Source: Paraktedonobacter carboxidivorans (GTDB lineage Bacteria > Chloroflexota > Ktedonobacteria > Ktedonobacterales > Ktedonobacteraceae). Taken from it: a stretch of DNA of 64,000 nt. The position numbers were made by a program, and so were the translations under genes. Shown one piece after another: positions 1-9,039 of the stretch. The DNA lies in NCBI GenBank assembly GCA_041156125.1, contig JBEVTI010000005.1:62001-126000 (forward strand), in the 5' to 3' direction. Under the pieces are notes generated by a model. That model was not told where the DNA came from. It did not search any database and was given only the letters and a program-made list of their open reading frames with translations. The first letter of the stretch is position 1. Each line of letters opens with the position of its first letter.

Positions 1-735
1 CATATCAGCGATACCCAGATGATGCTGCATGAAGCACTCTTTGAGCACAAAACGATCGTGCTGGAAGGCGCTCAAGGCGCGCTGCTGGATATCGATTTCG
101 GCACCTATCCCTATGTAACGTCGTCTTCAACCATGGCCGCTAATGCTTCCAGCGGCGCTGGCCTGCCTCCCCACTCTATTGACCGCGTGATTGGCGTCTA
201 CAAAGCCTATATTACACGCGTGGGCAGCGGCCCTATGCCTACAGAATTATTCGATGAAAACGGCCAGCTTCTACGCGATCTTGGCCACGAATACGGCACT
301 AATACGGGACGCGAACGCCGCTGTGGGTGGTTCGATGGGGTGGCAGGGCGTTTTGTCGCGCAACTGAACGGGTTAAACTCGGCAGTAATCACCAAGCTGG
401 ATGTACTCGATACTCTGCCGACGATCAAAATCTGTACCGCCTATCAATTGCGCGGCAAAATCATTCATAATTTCCCGGCGATGCAAAGCGACCTGGCTGC
501 CTGTGAACCAATCTACGAAGAGGTCGAAGGCTGGCAATGTGATACCACTGGCGTCACTACCTACGAAGAATTTCCTGCCGCTGCCAAAAGCTACCTGAAG
601 CGCCTCGAAGAACTCCTCGAAACACCTATCTCTCTCGTTTCTGTCAGTCCTCAACGCGGGCGTACCATCCAGGTTCAGGATTTACTGGCCATGACCGAAC
701 ACGACACGCGCTATCCACGTAATTCTATCAAATAA
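1..735 (+). CDS. purA: Adenylosuccinate synthetase, C-terminal part (5' end outside window)
   Basis: This enzyme joins IMP and aspartate using GTP to make adenylosuccinate, the first committed step to AMP in the cytoplasm. The frame is open from base 1 (HISDTQ precedes the first Met at 19), so the start lies upstream and about 245 of the usual ~430 residues are present. Family motifs visible are EGAQGALLDIDFGTYPYVTS near the start, SGPMPTE, the GRERRCGWFD block, TKLDVLD and the C-terminal SVSPQRGRTI, which corresponds to the family's GxxRxxTI end. The reading frame looks intact. It is followed directly by a strong hairpin at 741-792 shared with the convergent rsmG. I am confident in the identity. 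Confidence 0.96.
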   Translation, partial: HISDTQMMLHEALFEHKTIVLEGAQGALLDIDFGTYPYVTSSSTMAANASSGAGLPPHSIDRVIGVYKAYITRVGSGPMPTELFDENGQLLRDLGHEYGTNTGRERRCGWFDGVAGRFVAQLNGLNSAVITKLDVLDTLPTIKICTAYQLRGKIIHNFPAMQSDLAACEPIYEEVEGWQCDTTGVTTYEEFPAAAKSYLKRLEELLETPISLVSVSPQRGRTIQVQDLLAMTEHDTRYPRNSIK

Positions 736-740
736 TCGGC

Positions 741-792
741 GCTGCACTGGCCCTGCTCTACTTGTGCGCAAGCAGAGCAGGGCCAGTGCAGC
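741..792. terminator. Long perfect hairpin between convergent purA and rsmG
   Basis: Two perfect 19-bp arms (741-759 and 774-792) enclose a 14-nt loop, starting 5 bp after the purA stop and ending 2 bp before the rsmG stop. The position suits a bidirectional terminator. Neither side carries a clear U-tract, so the mechanism is inferred from position and stem strength. Confidence 0.75.
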
Positions 793-793
793 A

Positions 794-1597
794 CTACCCT
801 AGAGGTCTCTTGGCCATGGCAGAACCGCTACGCGGATACTGCTGTGGGCAGGGTTCGATTTGCTCCCACACGAGGATACGCCGACCATCGGCCAGGCCAG
901 GCAAGGTTACGATATGCTCGGTCTTGAAGACGAGGCCTAACTTTGACGCGGCTTGTTGACCTTGCTCCAGTTCGGCAGCGAGATCGCCCTTTTTGGGCAG
1001 GAGAATCTGCCCACCCACGCGACAGAAGGGCGCGGCATATTCAAGCAGCACAGGCAACGAGGCCACAGCGCGCGCAGTCACCAGATCGAAGGAGGCGCGA
1101 TAGCCAGCGCTATGCGCGAGCTCTTCGGCGCGCCCGTGGATAGCTTCAATCGCTGAGAGACCCAGCGCTGCGATACTATGGCGCTGGAACGCGACCTTCT
1201 TGCCAGTAGCCTCTAATAAGACCATACTCCACTGCGGACGGGCGATCTTCAACGGCAAACCTGGGAAGCCTGCGCCAGCACCAATGTCAAGTACTCGTGC
1301 CTCCTCTGTACTGCCGCATAGCTCTAACAGGCTCAAGGCATCCAGAAAATGCTTGAGCAACACTTCCACAGGATCAGTGATCGCGGTCAGATTGACCCGC
1401 GTATTCCACTCAAGCAACTCCTGGCGCAGACGCAAAAAGAGCGTGAGGCTCTCAGCGCCAGCCAGTTGTTGCAGCATAGCCAGGATCTCAGGCTCCGTTG
1501 GCAACGACTGATCAGGAGGACCAATGAGCTGCCGATCAGCGCAAGAAACGTCCTCGTGAGGCGTTTCTGTAGAAGTATTGATCTCTTTTTTCTGCAT
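794..1597 (-). CDS. rsmG: 16S rRNA (guanine-N7)-methyltransferase RsmG
   Basis: Methylates N7 of a guanine in the 530 loop of 16S rRNA using SAM. The 267-residue protein has a ~35-residue N-terminal extension, then the RsmG core: EWNTRVNLTAI, the KHFLDALSLL block, the SAM-binding loop VLDIGAGAGFPGLPLKI, and the RAVASLPVLLEY and LLPKKG motifs near the end. It also has a C-terminal tail after ILVWEQ. Length is slightly above the family norm because of both extensions. It is convergent with purA and lies downstream of the VWA gene on the same strand, separated from it by a 27-bp-arm hairpin, so it is probably transcribed on its own. Confidence 0.95.
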   Translation of the reverse strand: MQKKEINTSTETPHEDVSCADRQLIGPPDQSLPTEPEILAMLQQLAGAESLTLFLRLRQELLEWNTRVNLTAITDPVEVLLKHFLDALSLLELCGSTEEARVLDIGAGAGFPGLPLKIARPQWSMVLLEATGKKVAFQRHSIAALGLSAIEAIHGRAEELAHSAGYRASFDLVTARAVASLPVLLEYAAPFCRVGGQILLPKKGDLAAELEQGQQAASKLGLVFKTEHIVTLPGLADGRRILVWEQIEPCPQQYPRSGSAMAKRPLG

Positions 1598-1693
1598 ATG
1601 ATAGTTCTATCGCACTATCCTCAAACATTTTGGGGGACGATCTTTTGTATTCTCAGGAACTTCCAGGCCACGCTATGCTCCAGCTCTTTCAGT

Positions 1694-1762
1694 TGAGCAA
1701 TATCAGGGCGGATAACTCCCAGGTCGCGCTGCCACGGGAGTTATCCGCCCTGATATTGCTCA
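1694..1762 (-). terminator. 27-bp perfect inverted repeat after the VWA gene
   Basis: Arms at 1694-1720 and 1736-1762 are perfectly complementary (27 bp) with a 15-nt loop. It lies 56 bp past the VWA stop codon and upstream of rsmG. A run of seven A (plus strand) lies just outside the right arm at 1766-1772. On the minus strand this is a T-run before the stem rather than after it, so this is not a canonical intrinsic terminator. Confidence 0.65.
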
Positions 1763-1818
1763 CGCAAAAAAACTGTGCGAGGCGCCGCAGCGCTGAGCAG
1801 TCTCAGCAAGAAAACGCT

Positions 1819-4173
1819 CTACGAGATAAGCTTTCGTTTGCTATTCAGGTAATCAATCAGGAGATACTCTCCCAGGTTGTTCTTGTCAGCGAAGAAGGTT
1901 CGACCATGGTTGATGGCGGAAAGTTGATTGACGAAAGCTACCATCCATTGATCGTCTTCCAACATAAAGGTGTTGATGGTAATGCCGTCACGGGTACAGC
2001 GCTGAACCTCCAGCAAAGCTTGCTGTTCAGCGTAGGGATTGGGCGGATAGCCAAAGTTCCACTCGTCATTCTCGTACCAGATTGTCGGGCCACCATCAGT
2101 AATTAAGATGATCTGCTTATTCACGCCGTGCTGGCGCGCGAGCAACTGGCGAGATAACATCAGGCCATGGGCCAGGTTAGTACCAGTGCTGTTGTCGTGG
2201 CGACTCATCTCGATCAATTCCTGCGGCTTAAATTCACGCGCCATATACGAGAAACCAACCACAAAGAGGTTGTCGCGCGGGAACTGCGAGCGGATCAGAC
2301 TCTCCAGAGCGACGGCAACCTTTTTCGCGGCCTGCTGACAGCCGTTATAGACCATACTCATGCTCAAGTCGATCATCAATACTGTCGAGGATTGCGTGGT
2401 AAATTCCGTACGGTAGACTTCAAAATCCTCTTTTTGTAAATGCACTGGAGTGCCAACGCCGCGCCGGTGGACGGCATTCATCAGCGTTTTCTCCAGATCG
2501 AGCAGGAAGGGATCGCCAAACTGATACGCTTTGCTCTCCTCTGTACGTTCTCCGCCGGTCCCGCGGAAAGGACTCAGATGGCGACCAAATCCATCGCGTT
2601 TAAGCTTGTTAAAGATGTCTTGCAGGGCTTTCTGACCAATCTTACGGATGCCGCGCGCGGTCAGTTCCCAGCGATTGCCATGTTTCTGAATATAACCGGC
2701 CTCTTCAAGCGTGCGCATTAGCTCTTTGAGTTGTTCCACCGATTGATATTCGTTATCGCCGAGCAGATCTTTAACCATATCGCTGTTGATGGCTTCCAGA
2801 TTGTCCATGCGCCGGGCCTCCTGGAACTGATCTTCCAGGCCCTCCATCTGCTGGAGACGACCCATCATACGCATGGCTTCGTTGAAAGGCACGGTTTCAT
2901 CCCCACGGAAGGGGAAACGCGTGCGCATATTCTCCATCGGCGCGACCGCTTCGAGATTTTGCGCAAGCTCCATCATGTCAACGCGAATACGATCATCGCC
3001 CATCAACTGCTCCATGAGGTCCGTGAGCTCCTGGCGCTGATCAGGCGACAGATTATCCATGATGCCCTGCATGGCCGCTTGTTGCTGACGCATCTGCTCT
3101 ATCAGGTCGTCGAGCGAGTTGACACCGGGGAAGTAGTCGCCGTACTTCTGCATAAATGCATCGAAGTCCGGCTCCCGACCCTCCTGGCGCTCGCGCAACA
3201 TCTTATTGAGATCGCGAATCATCTCACGCATACGGGCCAGATCCTCAGGCGTCATATTCTGCAACGATTGCTGCATACCCTGGAAAAACTGCTGCATCAT
3301 CTGCTGCTGTAAACCGGCCAGAAGTTCCTGAAATTTCTCACGCGCCTGGTCATCCATAAAATCGTAGTCGGTGAGCTGCTTGATCTGCCCAGGCACATCC
3401 TGGGGCAACTGGTCCAGAAACTCCTGCTTACGCTGCACGATCATTTCGAGCATCCGGCGCCTTTGCTCTGGCGTCAAACCATCGCCGTCGCCGGACGACT
3501 CGCCACCCTGACCCGCTTGACCAGATTGACCTGCCTGAGCAGTTTGACCAGGGGCTGAACCCTGGCCAGATTGACCTTGTTGGCCTTGTTGGCCTTGTTG
3601 GCCCTGCGGGGTCTGTTGACCCTCTCCGGCTGCGGCCTGCTCCTGACGTTCACGCTGATATTTTTCGCGCAATTGCTGGAGGCGCTTTTGATACTCCTCC
3701 GGTAGCGCGCCGGACTCAGCTTCCCGCGACTCTTGCGCGCCCGCGTCCCCAGCTTGAGACTGCTCGCCGTTTTGCGAAGAGTCCCCGCCAGGCGAGGAAT
3801 CTTGCCGATTCTGCTGGGTCTGCTCAGGATCATCCAGGCGGTGCTGGATGCCCTCACGCTCCAATTGTTTGATCTCTTCAAGCTTCTGGCGCAGATCGTC
3901 CATGACGCCTGAGGCCATGTTATAGCGATTAAGCTGCTGCTGACGCTGATTGCGCATACGCTCCATCAACTCGCGCAGCCCCATAGTTCGTCGTCCATCA
4001 TCGGAACGCACACCGTCCTGCATGAGACGACGTAACGCCTGTTGCAGGTTGCCATCCTCCACATAATCATCCGCCAGCGCGTTGAGGATATCATCAGCGT
4101 CCAGACCCTCAATTCGCTGTGTACCATCCCAACGCGAATAACCGTAGCGATTTTTCCGAAAGCGATTAAACAT
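1819..4173 (-). CDS. VWA-domain protein with long Gln/Gly-rich low-complexity segment
   Basis: A 784-residue protein whose C-terminal third is a von Willebrand A domain. The MIDAS motif is visible as MIDLSMSM (DxSxS), with the T of NSTGTNL and the D of ILITDGGPT completing the metal site. The first ~110 residues are charged and helical. About residues 110-235 form a Gln/Gly/Ser-rich low-complexity segment with GQQGQQGQ repeats. A helical Met/Gln-rich middle carries several MxxL and DLxExM heptads. It follows the AAA+ ATPase gene by 11 bp on the same strand. MoxR/magnesium-chelatase-type AAA+ ATPases commonly pair with VWA proteins as metal-dependent chaperone or insertase machines. The client here is unknown. 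Confidence 0.85.
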   Translation of the reverse strand: MFNRFRKNRYGYSRWDGTQRIEGLDADDILNALADDYVEDGNLQQALRRLMQDGVRSDDGRRTMGLRELMERMRNQRQQQLNRYNMASGVMDDLRQKLEEIKQLEREGIQHRLDDPEQTQQNRQDSSPGGDSSQNGEQSQAGDAGAQESREAESGALPEEYQKRLQQLREKYQRERQEQAAAGEGQQTPQGQQGQQGQQGQSGQGSAPGQTAQAGQSGQAGQGGESSGDGDGLTPEQRRRMLEMIVQRKQEFLDQLPQDVPGQIKQLTDYDFMDDQAREKFQELLAGLQQQMMQQFFQGMQQSLQNMTPEDLARMREMIRDLNKMLRERQEGREPDFDAFMQKYGDYFPGVNSLDDLIEQMRQQQAAMQGIMDNLSPDQRQELTDLMEQLMGDDRIRVDMMELAQNLEAVAPMENMRTRFPFRGDETVPFNEAMRMMGRLQQMEGLEDQFQEARRMDNLEAINSDMVKDLLGDNEYQSVEQLKELMRTLEEAGYIQKHGNRWELTARGIRKIGQKALQDIFNKLKRDGFGRHLSPFRGTGGERTEESKAYQFGDPFLLDLEKTLMNAVHRRGVGTPVHLQKEDFEVYRTEFTTQSSTVLMIDLSMSMVYNGCQQAAKKVAVALESLIRSQFPRDNLFVVGFSYMAREFKPQELIEMSRHDNSTGTNLAHGLMLSRQLLARQHGVNKQIILITDGGPTIWYENDEWNFGYPPNPYAEQQALLEVQRCTRDGITINTFMLEDDQWMVAFVNQLSAINHGRTFFADKNNLGEYLLIDYLNSKRKLIS

Positions 4174-4184
4174 GCTGCGGCTCC

Positions 4185-5591
4185 TTATCGCCGATAGCGG
4201 GTTTTGCCGTTGACCTCATCCTTATTAAGACGCCTGTTAAGGTGCAGACCTTCCAGAATAAATTCTACAGCTGAGGCAATACCAGCTGGACCACCCTTGC
4301 GCGCGTCCAACTTATCCACAGCCTTGCTCAGCCCTCCTACGCGCGAGAGCTGGGTGACATATTCCATGGAGGGTTGCTCATCGCCAACCTGCACGTTCAG
4401 TCCGCGCTCAAAGCCAGCGATCAATTGCTCAAATTCACGAGCCTCGAAGTATTCGCCAAAAACCTCGGTGATCGCGCTGTTAATTAACTTCTGCACGATG
4501 CGCTCTTCCTTGACATCGCCCACAGTATCCAGTTCGATCTTGCCACAGGTCGAGGCCATGATGGCTGAGAGATCGCTGATACGCGGTGCTACCTGGCGCT
4601 CTTTCAGGCGCAACGAGCGACGACTGGCATTACTCAGCACATTCTCGTAGTTTGAGATCGAAACGCGCACGCTGACACCAGAGCGCTGGCTGATCTCATT
4701 ACTCTTGCGCGCCAGATGCGTGATTTGCGCGATCACTTCTTTCATGAATTGCGGTACAACTACTTCCAGGTTATCGCTGTTGAAGTGGGTGCTCTCGCTT
4801 TCCATAATACCGATTTCGTGCTCCAAGACATATGGATAGTGGGTGCGAATCTCCGAACCCACACGGTCCTTGAGTGGCGTGATAATGCGACCGCGGTTAG
4901 TGTAGTCTTCGGGGTTGGCGCTGGCTACCACATACACATCGAGCGGCAGGCGAATTTTATAGCCGCGGATCTGTACATCGCGCTCTTCCATAATATTCAG
5001 CAAACCGACCTGAATGCGCTCAGCCAGATCGGGTAATTCGTTAATACAAAAAATACCGCGATTGGTACGCGGTATCATACCATAGTGAATGGTCAGTTCA
5101 TCCGAGAGATAACGTCCCTCGGCCACGCGCACTGGATCAACTTCACCGATCAGGTCCGAAATCGTAATATCGGGAGTAGCCAGCTTCTCGCCATAGCGGC
5201 GCTCACGCGGCAACCAGGAGATCTCTACACTTTCGCCTTGCTCAACAACCTTCTCATGACAAGCTTTGCAAATGGGTTCGTAGGGATCATCGTTAATCTC
5301 ACAACCAGTAATTACCGGCACCTCGTCATCAAGCAAGTTGGCCAGACTGCGGGCCATACGCGTTTTAGCCTGACCGCGCTCACCTAAAAAGATGATATCT
5401 TGTCCAGAGAGAATAGCGTTCTCGATCTGTGGGATCACCGTATCTTCGTAGCCCACAATACCAGGAAACAGGTCTTCCCCGTCCCGAATCTTCTGAATCA
5501 GGTTTTTGCGCATCTCTTCTTTGACTGAGAGAACTTTATATCCACTGGCGCGCAACTCGCCAATCGTGCGAGGTCGGGTAGAAATGGTCAT
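4185..5591 (-). CDS. MoxR/magnesium-chelatase-type AAA+ ATPase
   Basis: A 468-residue ATPase, first gene of a two-gene operon with the VWA protein. The open frame extends to 5750, but the ATG at 5591 (MTISTRPRTIGEL) has an AGAAAGG-type ribosome site and starts the conserved part. Walker A reads GERGQAKTR. The Walker B-like block is GIFCINELPDL, with Asn-Glu where Asp-Glu is usual. VVASANPEDYTNRGRII gives sensor 1 and the arginine region. An insertion with CEINDDPYEPICKACHEK carries a CxxC pair that might bind zinc. The family remodels protein complexes together with VWA partners; the substrate cannot be told from sequence. Confidence 0.85.
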   Translation of the reverse strand: MTISTRPRTIGELRASGYKVLSVKEEMRKNLIQKIRDGEDLFPGIVGYEDTVIPQIENAILSGQDIIFLGERGQAKTRMARSLANLLDDEVPVITGCEINDDPYEPICKACHEKVVEQGESVEISWLPRERRYGEKLATPDITISDLIGEVDPVRVAEGRYLSDELTIHYGMIPRTNRGIFCINELPDLAERIQVGLLNIMEERDVQIRGYKIRLPLDVYVVASANPEDYTNRGRIITPLKDRVGSEIRTHYPYVLEHEIGIMESESTHFNSDNLEVVVPQFMKEVIAQITHLARKSNEISQRSGVSVRVSISNYENVLSNASRRSLRLKERQVAPRISDLSAIMASTCGKIELDTVGDVKEERIVQKLINSAITEVFGEYFEAREFEQLIAGFERGLNVQVGDEQPSMEYVTQLSRVGGLSKAVDKLDARKGGPAGIASAVEFILEGLHLNRRLNKDEVNGKTRYRR

Positions 5592-5761
5592 ACTTGTTTT
5601 TCTGCTACCTTTCTTGGGGGGCGGCTCATGGACATTTCCGTCAAGGGGTCCGGGGCTTCTAGACAACAACCAATCTGCCCTCCCATGACTGCCACTACGC
5701 CGAACAGGTGGAACCAACCTTATTTTACCCCCAGACAATCGAAAGCGCAAGAGCTATCGAT

Positions 5762-5814
5762 TGGTTAGTGGATGAGGCTGGCTGGCGGCGAAAGCCAGCC
5801 TCATCCACTAACCA
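5762..5814. repeat. 22-bp perfect inverted repeat in a divergent intergenic region
   Basis: Arms 5762-5783 and 5793-5814 are perfectly complementary with a 9-nt loop. The flanking genes (AAA+ on minus, threonine aldolase on plus) both point away from it, so it does not sit at a gene's 3' end. It could be an operator, a roadblock between promoters, or a member of the palindrome class described in the findings. Confidence 0.7.
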
Positions 5815-5940
5815 GGGCGTGCTACTTTGCTGCGCAGCCCGACAGCTTTTACATGCCCCTTATTGCTGACATATACTGTCTGTAGCAAGGCCTGAGCAAG
5901 GCAAAATAGTGACCAGACTGGAAGAAAGCAGAGAAGTAAG

Positions 5941-7005
5941 ATGACTATTGATTTACGTAGCGATACGCTGACATTACCGAGCAAGGCTATGCGCGAGGCG
6001 ATGTATCGCGCGGAACTGGGGGATGATGTGTATGGGGAAGATCCTACGGTTAACCGGCTCCAGGAGATGGCCGCGGAGTTGACGGGTAAGGAGGCGGCGC
6101 TACTGGTGCCTAGCGGAAGTATGGGCAATACCGCGGCTGTGATGGCTCACGTGGGACGTGGGGAGGCCTTTATTGTTGGCGATCTGTCGCATATTTATTT
6201 GAATGAACAGGGCAGCGCTTCGACGATCGGCGGCGCGCCACGCGTGGTTGTGCATACAAACGAGGATGGCACGTTTGATCCGCGCGAGGTGCTGGCAAAT
6301 ATTGCCGATGAGAGCGATGAGCATGTGGCGGGGACAAAGCTGCTCTGCCTGGAAAATACGCACAATTTCTGTGGTGGTGTGGTACTCAGTGTCGCTCAAG
6401 TTGAGGCAATGGCCGAATTGGTACACGCGCATGGACTGAAAGTACATATGGACGGGGCGCGTGTCTTTAACGCAGCTACCGCCCTGGGTGTGCCTGTGAA
6501 GGAACTGGTCAGCAGCGTGGATTCGGTGATGTTCTGCATCTCCAAGGGACTTAGCGCGCCGGTCGGTTCGCTGCTTGTCGGTAGTCACGCTTTTATTCAA
6601 CGGGCGCGCCGGGTGCGCAAACTCTTAGGCGGGGGCATGCGCCAGGCAGGTATTCTGGCCGCCGCGGGCATTGTGGCTCTGGAGCAGATGGTTGAACGCC
6701 TGGCGGAGGATCACGAGAACAGCAAACTGCTGGCTCAGGGCCTGGCTGATTATCCCCAGATTGAGATCCAGGCCGCACGCGTGACCACGAACATTGTGAT
6801 TTTCTCTTTGCGCGATGCCAGTGGCAAGATCCTGGGCAAGGCTGAAACTGAACTCTTTGTAGAAAAAGTGCAGGAGCAAGGGGTGCTCATCGGCGCTATT
6901 AGCGCGGAGAAAATTCGCGCCGTCACTCACTATGGCATCACTGGCGCTGATATCAATCTCGCCCTTAATGCTATCAGGCGCGTTTTAATCGAGATGAACT
7001 TATAG
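5941..7005 (+). CDS. ltaE: Low-specificity L-threonine aldolase
   Basis: A PLP-dependent fold-type I enzyme that cleaves L-threonine or allo-threonine to glycine and acetaldehyde. At 354 residues it is full length. It opens with MTIDLRSDTLTLPS, then GDDVYGEDPTV, the phosphate-binding PSGSMGN, LENTHNFCGG, KVHMDGARVFNAA (Asp contacts the pyridine nitrogen), and the Schiff-base lysine K202 in CISKGLSAPVGS. The start is the ATG opening the family-typical N-terminus. No partner gene is adjacent; upstream is the inverted repeat at 5762-5814. Confidence 0.93.
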   Translation: MTIDLRSDTLTLPSKAMREAMYRAELGDDVYGEDPTVNRLQEMAAELTGKEAALLVPSGSMGNTAAVMAHVGRGEAFIVGDLSHIYLNEQGSASTIGGAPRVVVHTNEDGTFDPREVLANIADESDEHVAGTKLLCLENTHNFCGGVVLSVAQVEAMAELVHAHGLKVHMDGARVFNAATALGVPVKELVSSVDSVMFCISKGLSAPVGSLLVGSHAFIQRARRVRKLLGGGMRQAGILAAAGIVALEQMVERLAEDHENSKLLAQGLADYPQIEIQAARVTTNIVIFSLRDASGKILGKAETELFVEKVQEQGVLIGAISAEKIRAVTHYGITGADINLALNAIRRVLIEMNL

Positions 7006-7159
7006 GCATGACTTTTGACACAATAATAATTGTGACTGATGGCAGGCTACTTCTGAGCACGCTATAGCTTATAATAAGGAGAAGATGCATGAAAGTGACC
7101 CATCTTGAACTTATATAAACGAGTAGAATAAGCAACTGTATAGTAAGGAGAAATCTCTC

Positions 7160-7807
7160 ATGTACAATCCCTATGGAGACCGCCAGGCACGGCGCGCGCA
7201 ACGGCGCTATGACCGTGACACGCGCCGCTATGCCCGTTACCAGAACCCTATGCGCGGGTTGGCAGGCGCGGTTGTGCTGCTTGCCCTGATTATCGGCTTT
7301 GCTTTTAATGGCGCCTGGGGAGGCTCGGCCTTTCTGGTCTTGCTCTTTGTTGGCCTTGCCTTTGCTTCGCTGTTTGGCGCCTTCAGCACAGGTAATTCAA
7401 ATAGCATCTACGGTGGAATGTATGGCTTTATCTGGATGCTTGGCCTGGCCCTCTGCTTTTTGATTGGCTTCTGGCCATGGATTCTACTACCGGTCGTTGT
7501 CTCGATAATCCTTGGCACCTTCTTCAGACAGATCATGGGCGGTCTGGCCGGAGCTAGCTTTATGGCAAGTCCACAGATGCAGCCACCCTATCAGCAGTCC
7601 TATCCTCCACAGGAGCAACCACCCTACCAGCAGCCCTATCCCCCACAGGAGCAACCACCTTATCAGGGCTATCAGCAAGGCTACCAGGGTCCGCCCGCTC
7701 AGCCACATGAGACTTATCAGGAAAACAGTCAACCCTACGAGCAAGCTCAACCACAGACGCCCAATCCTGAGCAGAAACAAGAGCTACCCCCCATGGAGCA
7801 ACACTAA
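7160..7807 (+). CDS. Small multi-pass membrane protein with Pro/Gln/Tyr-rich repeat tail
   Basis: A 215-residue protein of unknown function. The N-terminus is very basic (RQARRAQRRYDRDTRRYARY). Three or four hydrophobic segments follow at about residues 35-125, one containing a Gly/Ser/Asn-rich turn. The last ~80 residues are a cytoplasmic-type tail made of PPYQQPYPPQEQ repeats at DNA and protein level (about 7580-7690), ending acidic. A strong ribosome site (AAGGAG) precedes the ATG. The tail resembles those used for clustering or self-association in bacterial membrane proteins, but no known family is recognised. A terminator hairpin follows at 7941. Confidence 0.75.
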   Translation: MYNPYGDRQARRAQRRYDRDTRRYARYQNPMRGLAGAVVLLALIIGFAFNGAWGGSAFLVLLFVGLAFASLFGAFSTGNSNSIYGGMYGFIWMLGLALCFLIGFWPWILLPVVVSIILGTFFRQIMGGLAGASFMASPQMQPPYQQSYPPQEQPPYQQPYPPQEQPPYQGYQQGYQGPPAQPHETYQENSQPYEQAQPQTPNPEQKQELPPMEQH

Positions 7808-7940
7808 AATGCCTGAGCGCAATTGTCGGAACCCATTTGAAGCTTAGGGAGCGAGAGCGGGCAAAAAGATGGCAGAGAACAAGCACAGGGTTTCTCAAAC
7901 GTCGTCTTGCACTCTTGGAAACTTTTCTATTGGAGGGCCC

Positions 7941-7990
7941 AGGGAGCGCGGAAAGATGGGCGCTGCAGTGCTCATCTTTCCGCGCTCCCT
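7941..7990 (+). terminator. Intrinsic terminator with 18-bp stem and U-tract
   Basis: Perfect 18-bp arms (7941-7958, 7973-7990) are followed at once by GTTTTTCTC on the plus strand. This is one of the few hairpins here that has a proper U-tract. It is nested inside a wider 14-bp inverted repeat (7886-7899 and 8026-8039). Confidence 0.85.
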
Positions 7991-8151
7991 GTTTTTCTCA
8001 AGGTGGGTAGGCGAGGGAAAAGAATTTTGAGAAACCCTGGTGGCAAGCACACGGAACGTTGACAGTGGCAAAGCAAGCGAGGTAAGATCAGAGCAAGAAA
8101 GAGCATTGGGGCTCGCTTCTGTTTGACCACACGAGAGGAGTAAGAAACTCT

Positions 8152-8994
8152 ATGGCATTGACCGACTTCTCAGGAAAAATTGGCGTTATTACAGGGGGAG
8201 CAAGCGGGATTGGCCTGGCTGTAGCTCAAGCTCTCTATAACGCGGGGGCAGGCCTGGTGCTGGCTGACATAAACGAACAGGGCTTGAGGAAGGCCGAGGA
8301 ACACTTGAAAAAGCAGGCGCCAGACGCGCAACAAGCCATTATTTGTATCCCCACTGATGTAAGACGCGAAGATGAAGTACGGGAACTGATGGAGATGGCG
8401 ACCTCGATGTGTCAACGCATTGACCTGGTCGTAACCTGCGCGGGCATTGGGGTCAGCGGGCCGATCGATACCTTTGCAGCGAGCGAGATGCAGCGCTTGC
8501 TGGATATTAATGTTATGGGCACGTTCCATTGTGTGCAGAAAGCTCTGCCGACCATGCGCCGTCAGGGGGCGGGCCATTTCGTCTGTTTGAGTTCAGTAGC
8601 TGGCAAGCTGGGAAATCCTTTCCTCTCCGGCTATTGTGCCTCCAAGTGGGCAGTACGGGGCTTTACGTCGGCGGTGCGCGCGGAACTTGAAGGTAGCGGC
8701 ATCGGGATTACAACCGTCTATCCAGGCTGGGTCGATACGCCAATGGTCCACCAGGAAAGCGATATTATGCTTGGCTCGAATGCTCAAGCATTGCTCAGCC
8801 CGGAGGAGGTTGCTACAGCTATTCTCCAGGCCATTCTCCAGGACAGGCGTGATCTGACACTGGCTCCCTATAAAGATATTGAGCGCGCGCTTCAACTCTA
8901 TGCCGTGGACCCCGATAAAGCTGAGCGCAAGATGGGTCAGGCGATGCAAGCCGCTCTGGCAGGCCAGCAAACACAAAACGCTTCCCAGGCATAG
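8152..8994 (+). CDS. Short-chain dehydrogenase/reductase (classical SDR)
   Basis: An NAD(P)-dependent oxidoreductase of 280 residues. The cofactor motif TGGASGIG is at about residues 14-21. An acidic residue after beta-2 (LADIN) suggests NAD preference. VVTCAGIGVSG occupies the NNAG position. The catalytic set is S of CLSSVAG with YCASK. The C-terminal part extends past the usual ~250 residues with a Gln/Ala-rich end. A GAGGAG-like ribosome site precedes the ATG. It is followed 45 bp later by the DUF2236 gene on the same strand, probably co-transcribed. The substrate is unknown. Confidence 0.9.
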   Translation: MALTDFSGKIGVITGGASGIGLAVAQALYNAGAGLVLADINEQGLRKAEEHLKKQAPDAQQAIICIPTDVRREDEVRELMEMATSMCQRIDLVVTCAGIGVSGPIDTFAASEMQRLLDINVMGTFHCVQKALPTMRRQGAGHFVCLSSVAGKLGNPFLSGYCASKWAVRGFTSAVRAELEGSGIGITTVYPGWVDTPMVHQESDIMLGSNAQALLSPEEVATAILQAILQDRRDLTLAPYKDIERALQLYAVDPDKAERKMGQAMQAALAGQQTQNASQA

Positions 8995-9039
8995 CTCCAG
9001 AGAGGACTACGCCCTCACGCAGGCTAGAGGATAATATTC

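Noticed and set aside
1630..3312. Several long plus-strand ORFs opposite the VWA gene
   Set aside because: They mirror the codon pattern of the real minus-strand gene and carry no independent motifs.
7085..7117. Micro-ORFs after AAGGAG near 7080
   Set aside because: Only 7-9 codons; may be leader peptides but nothing supports expression.
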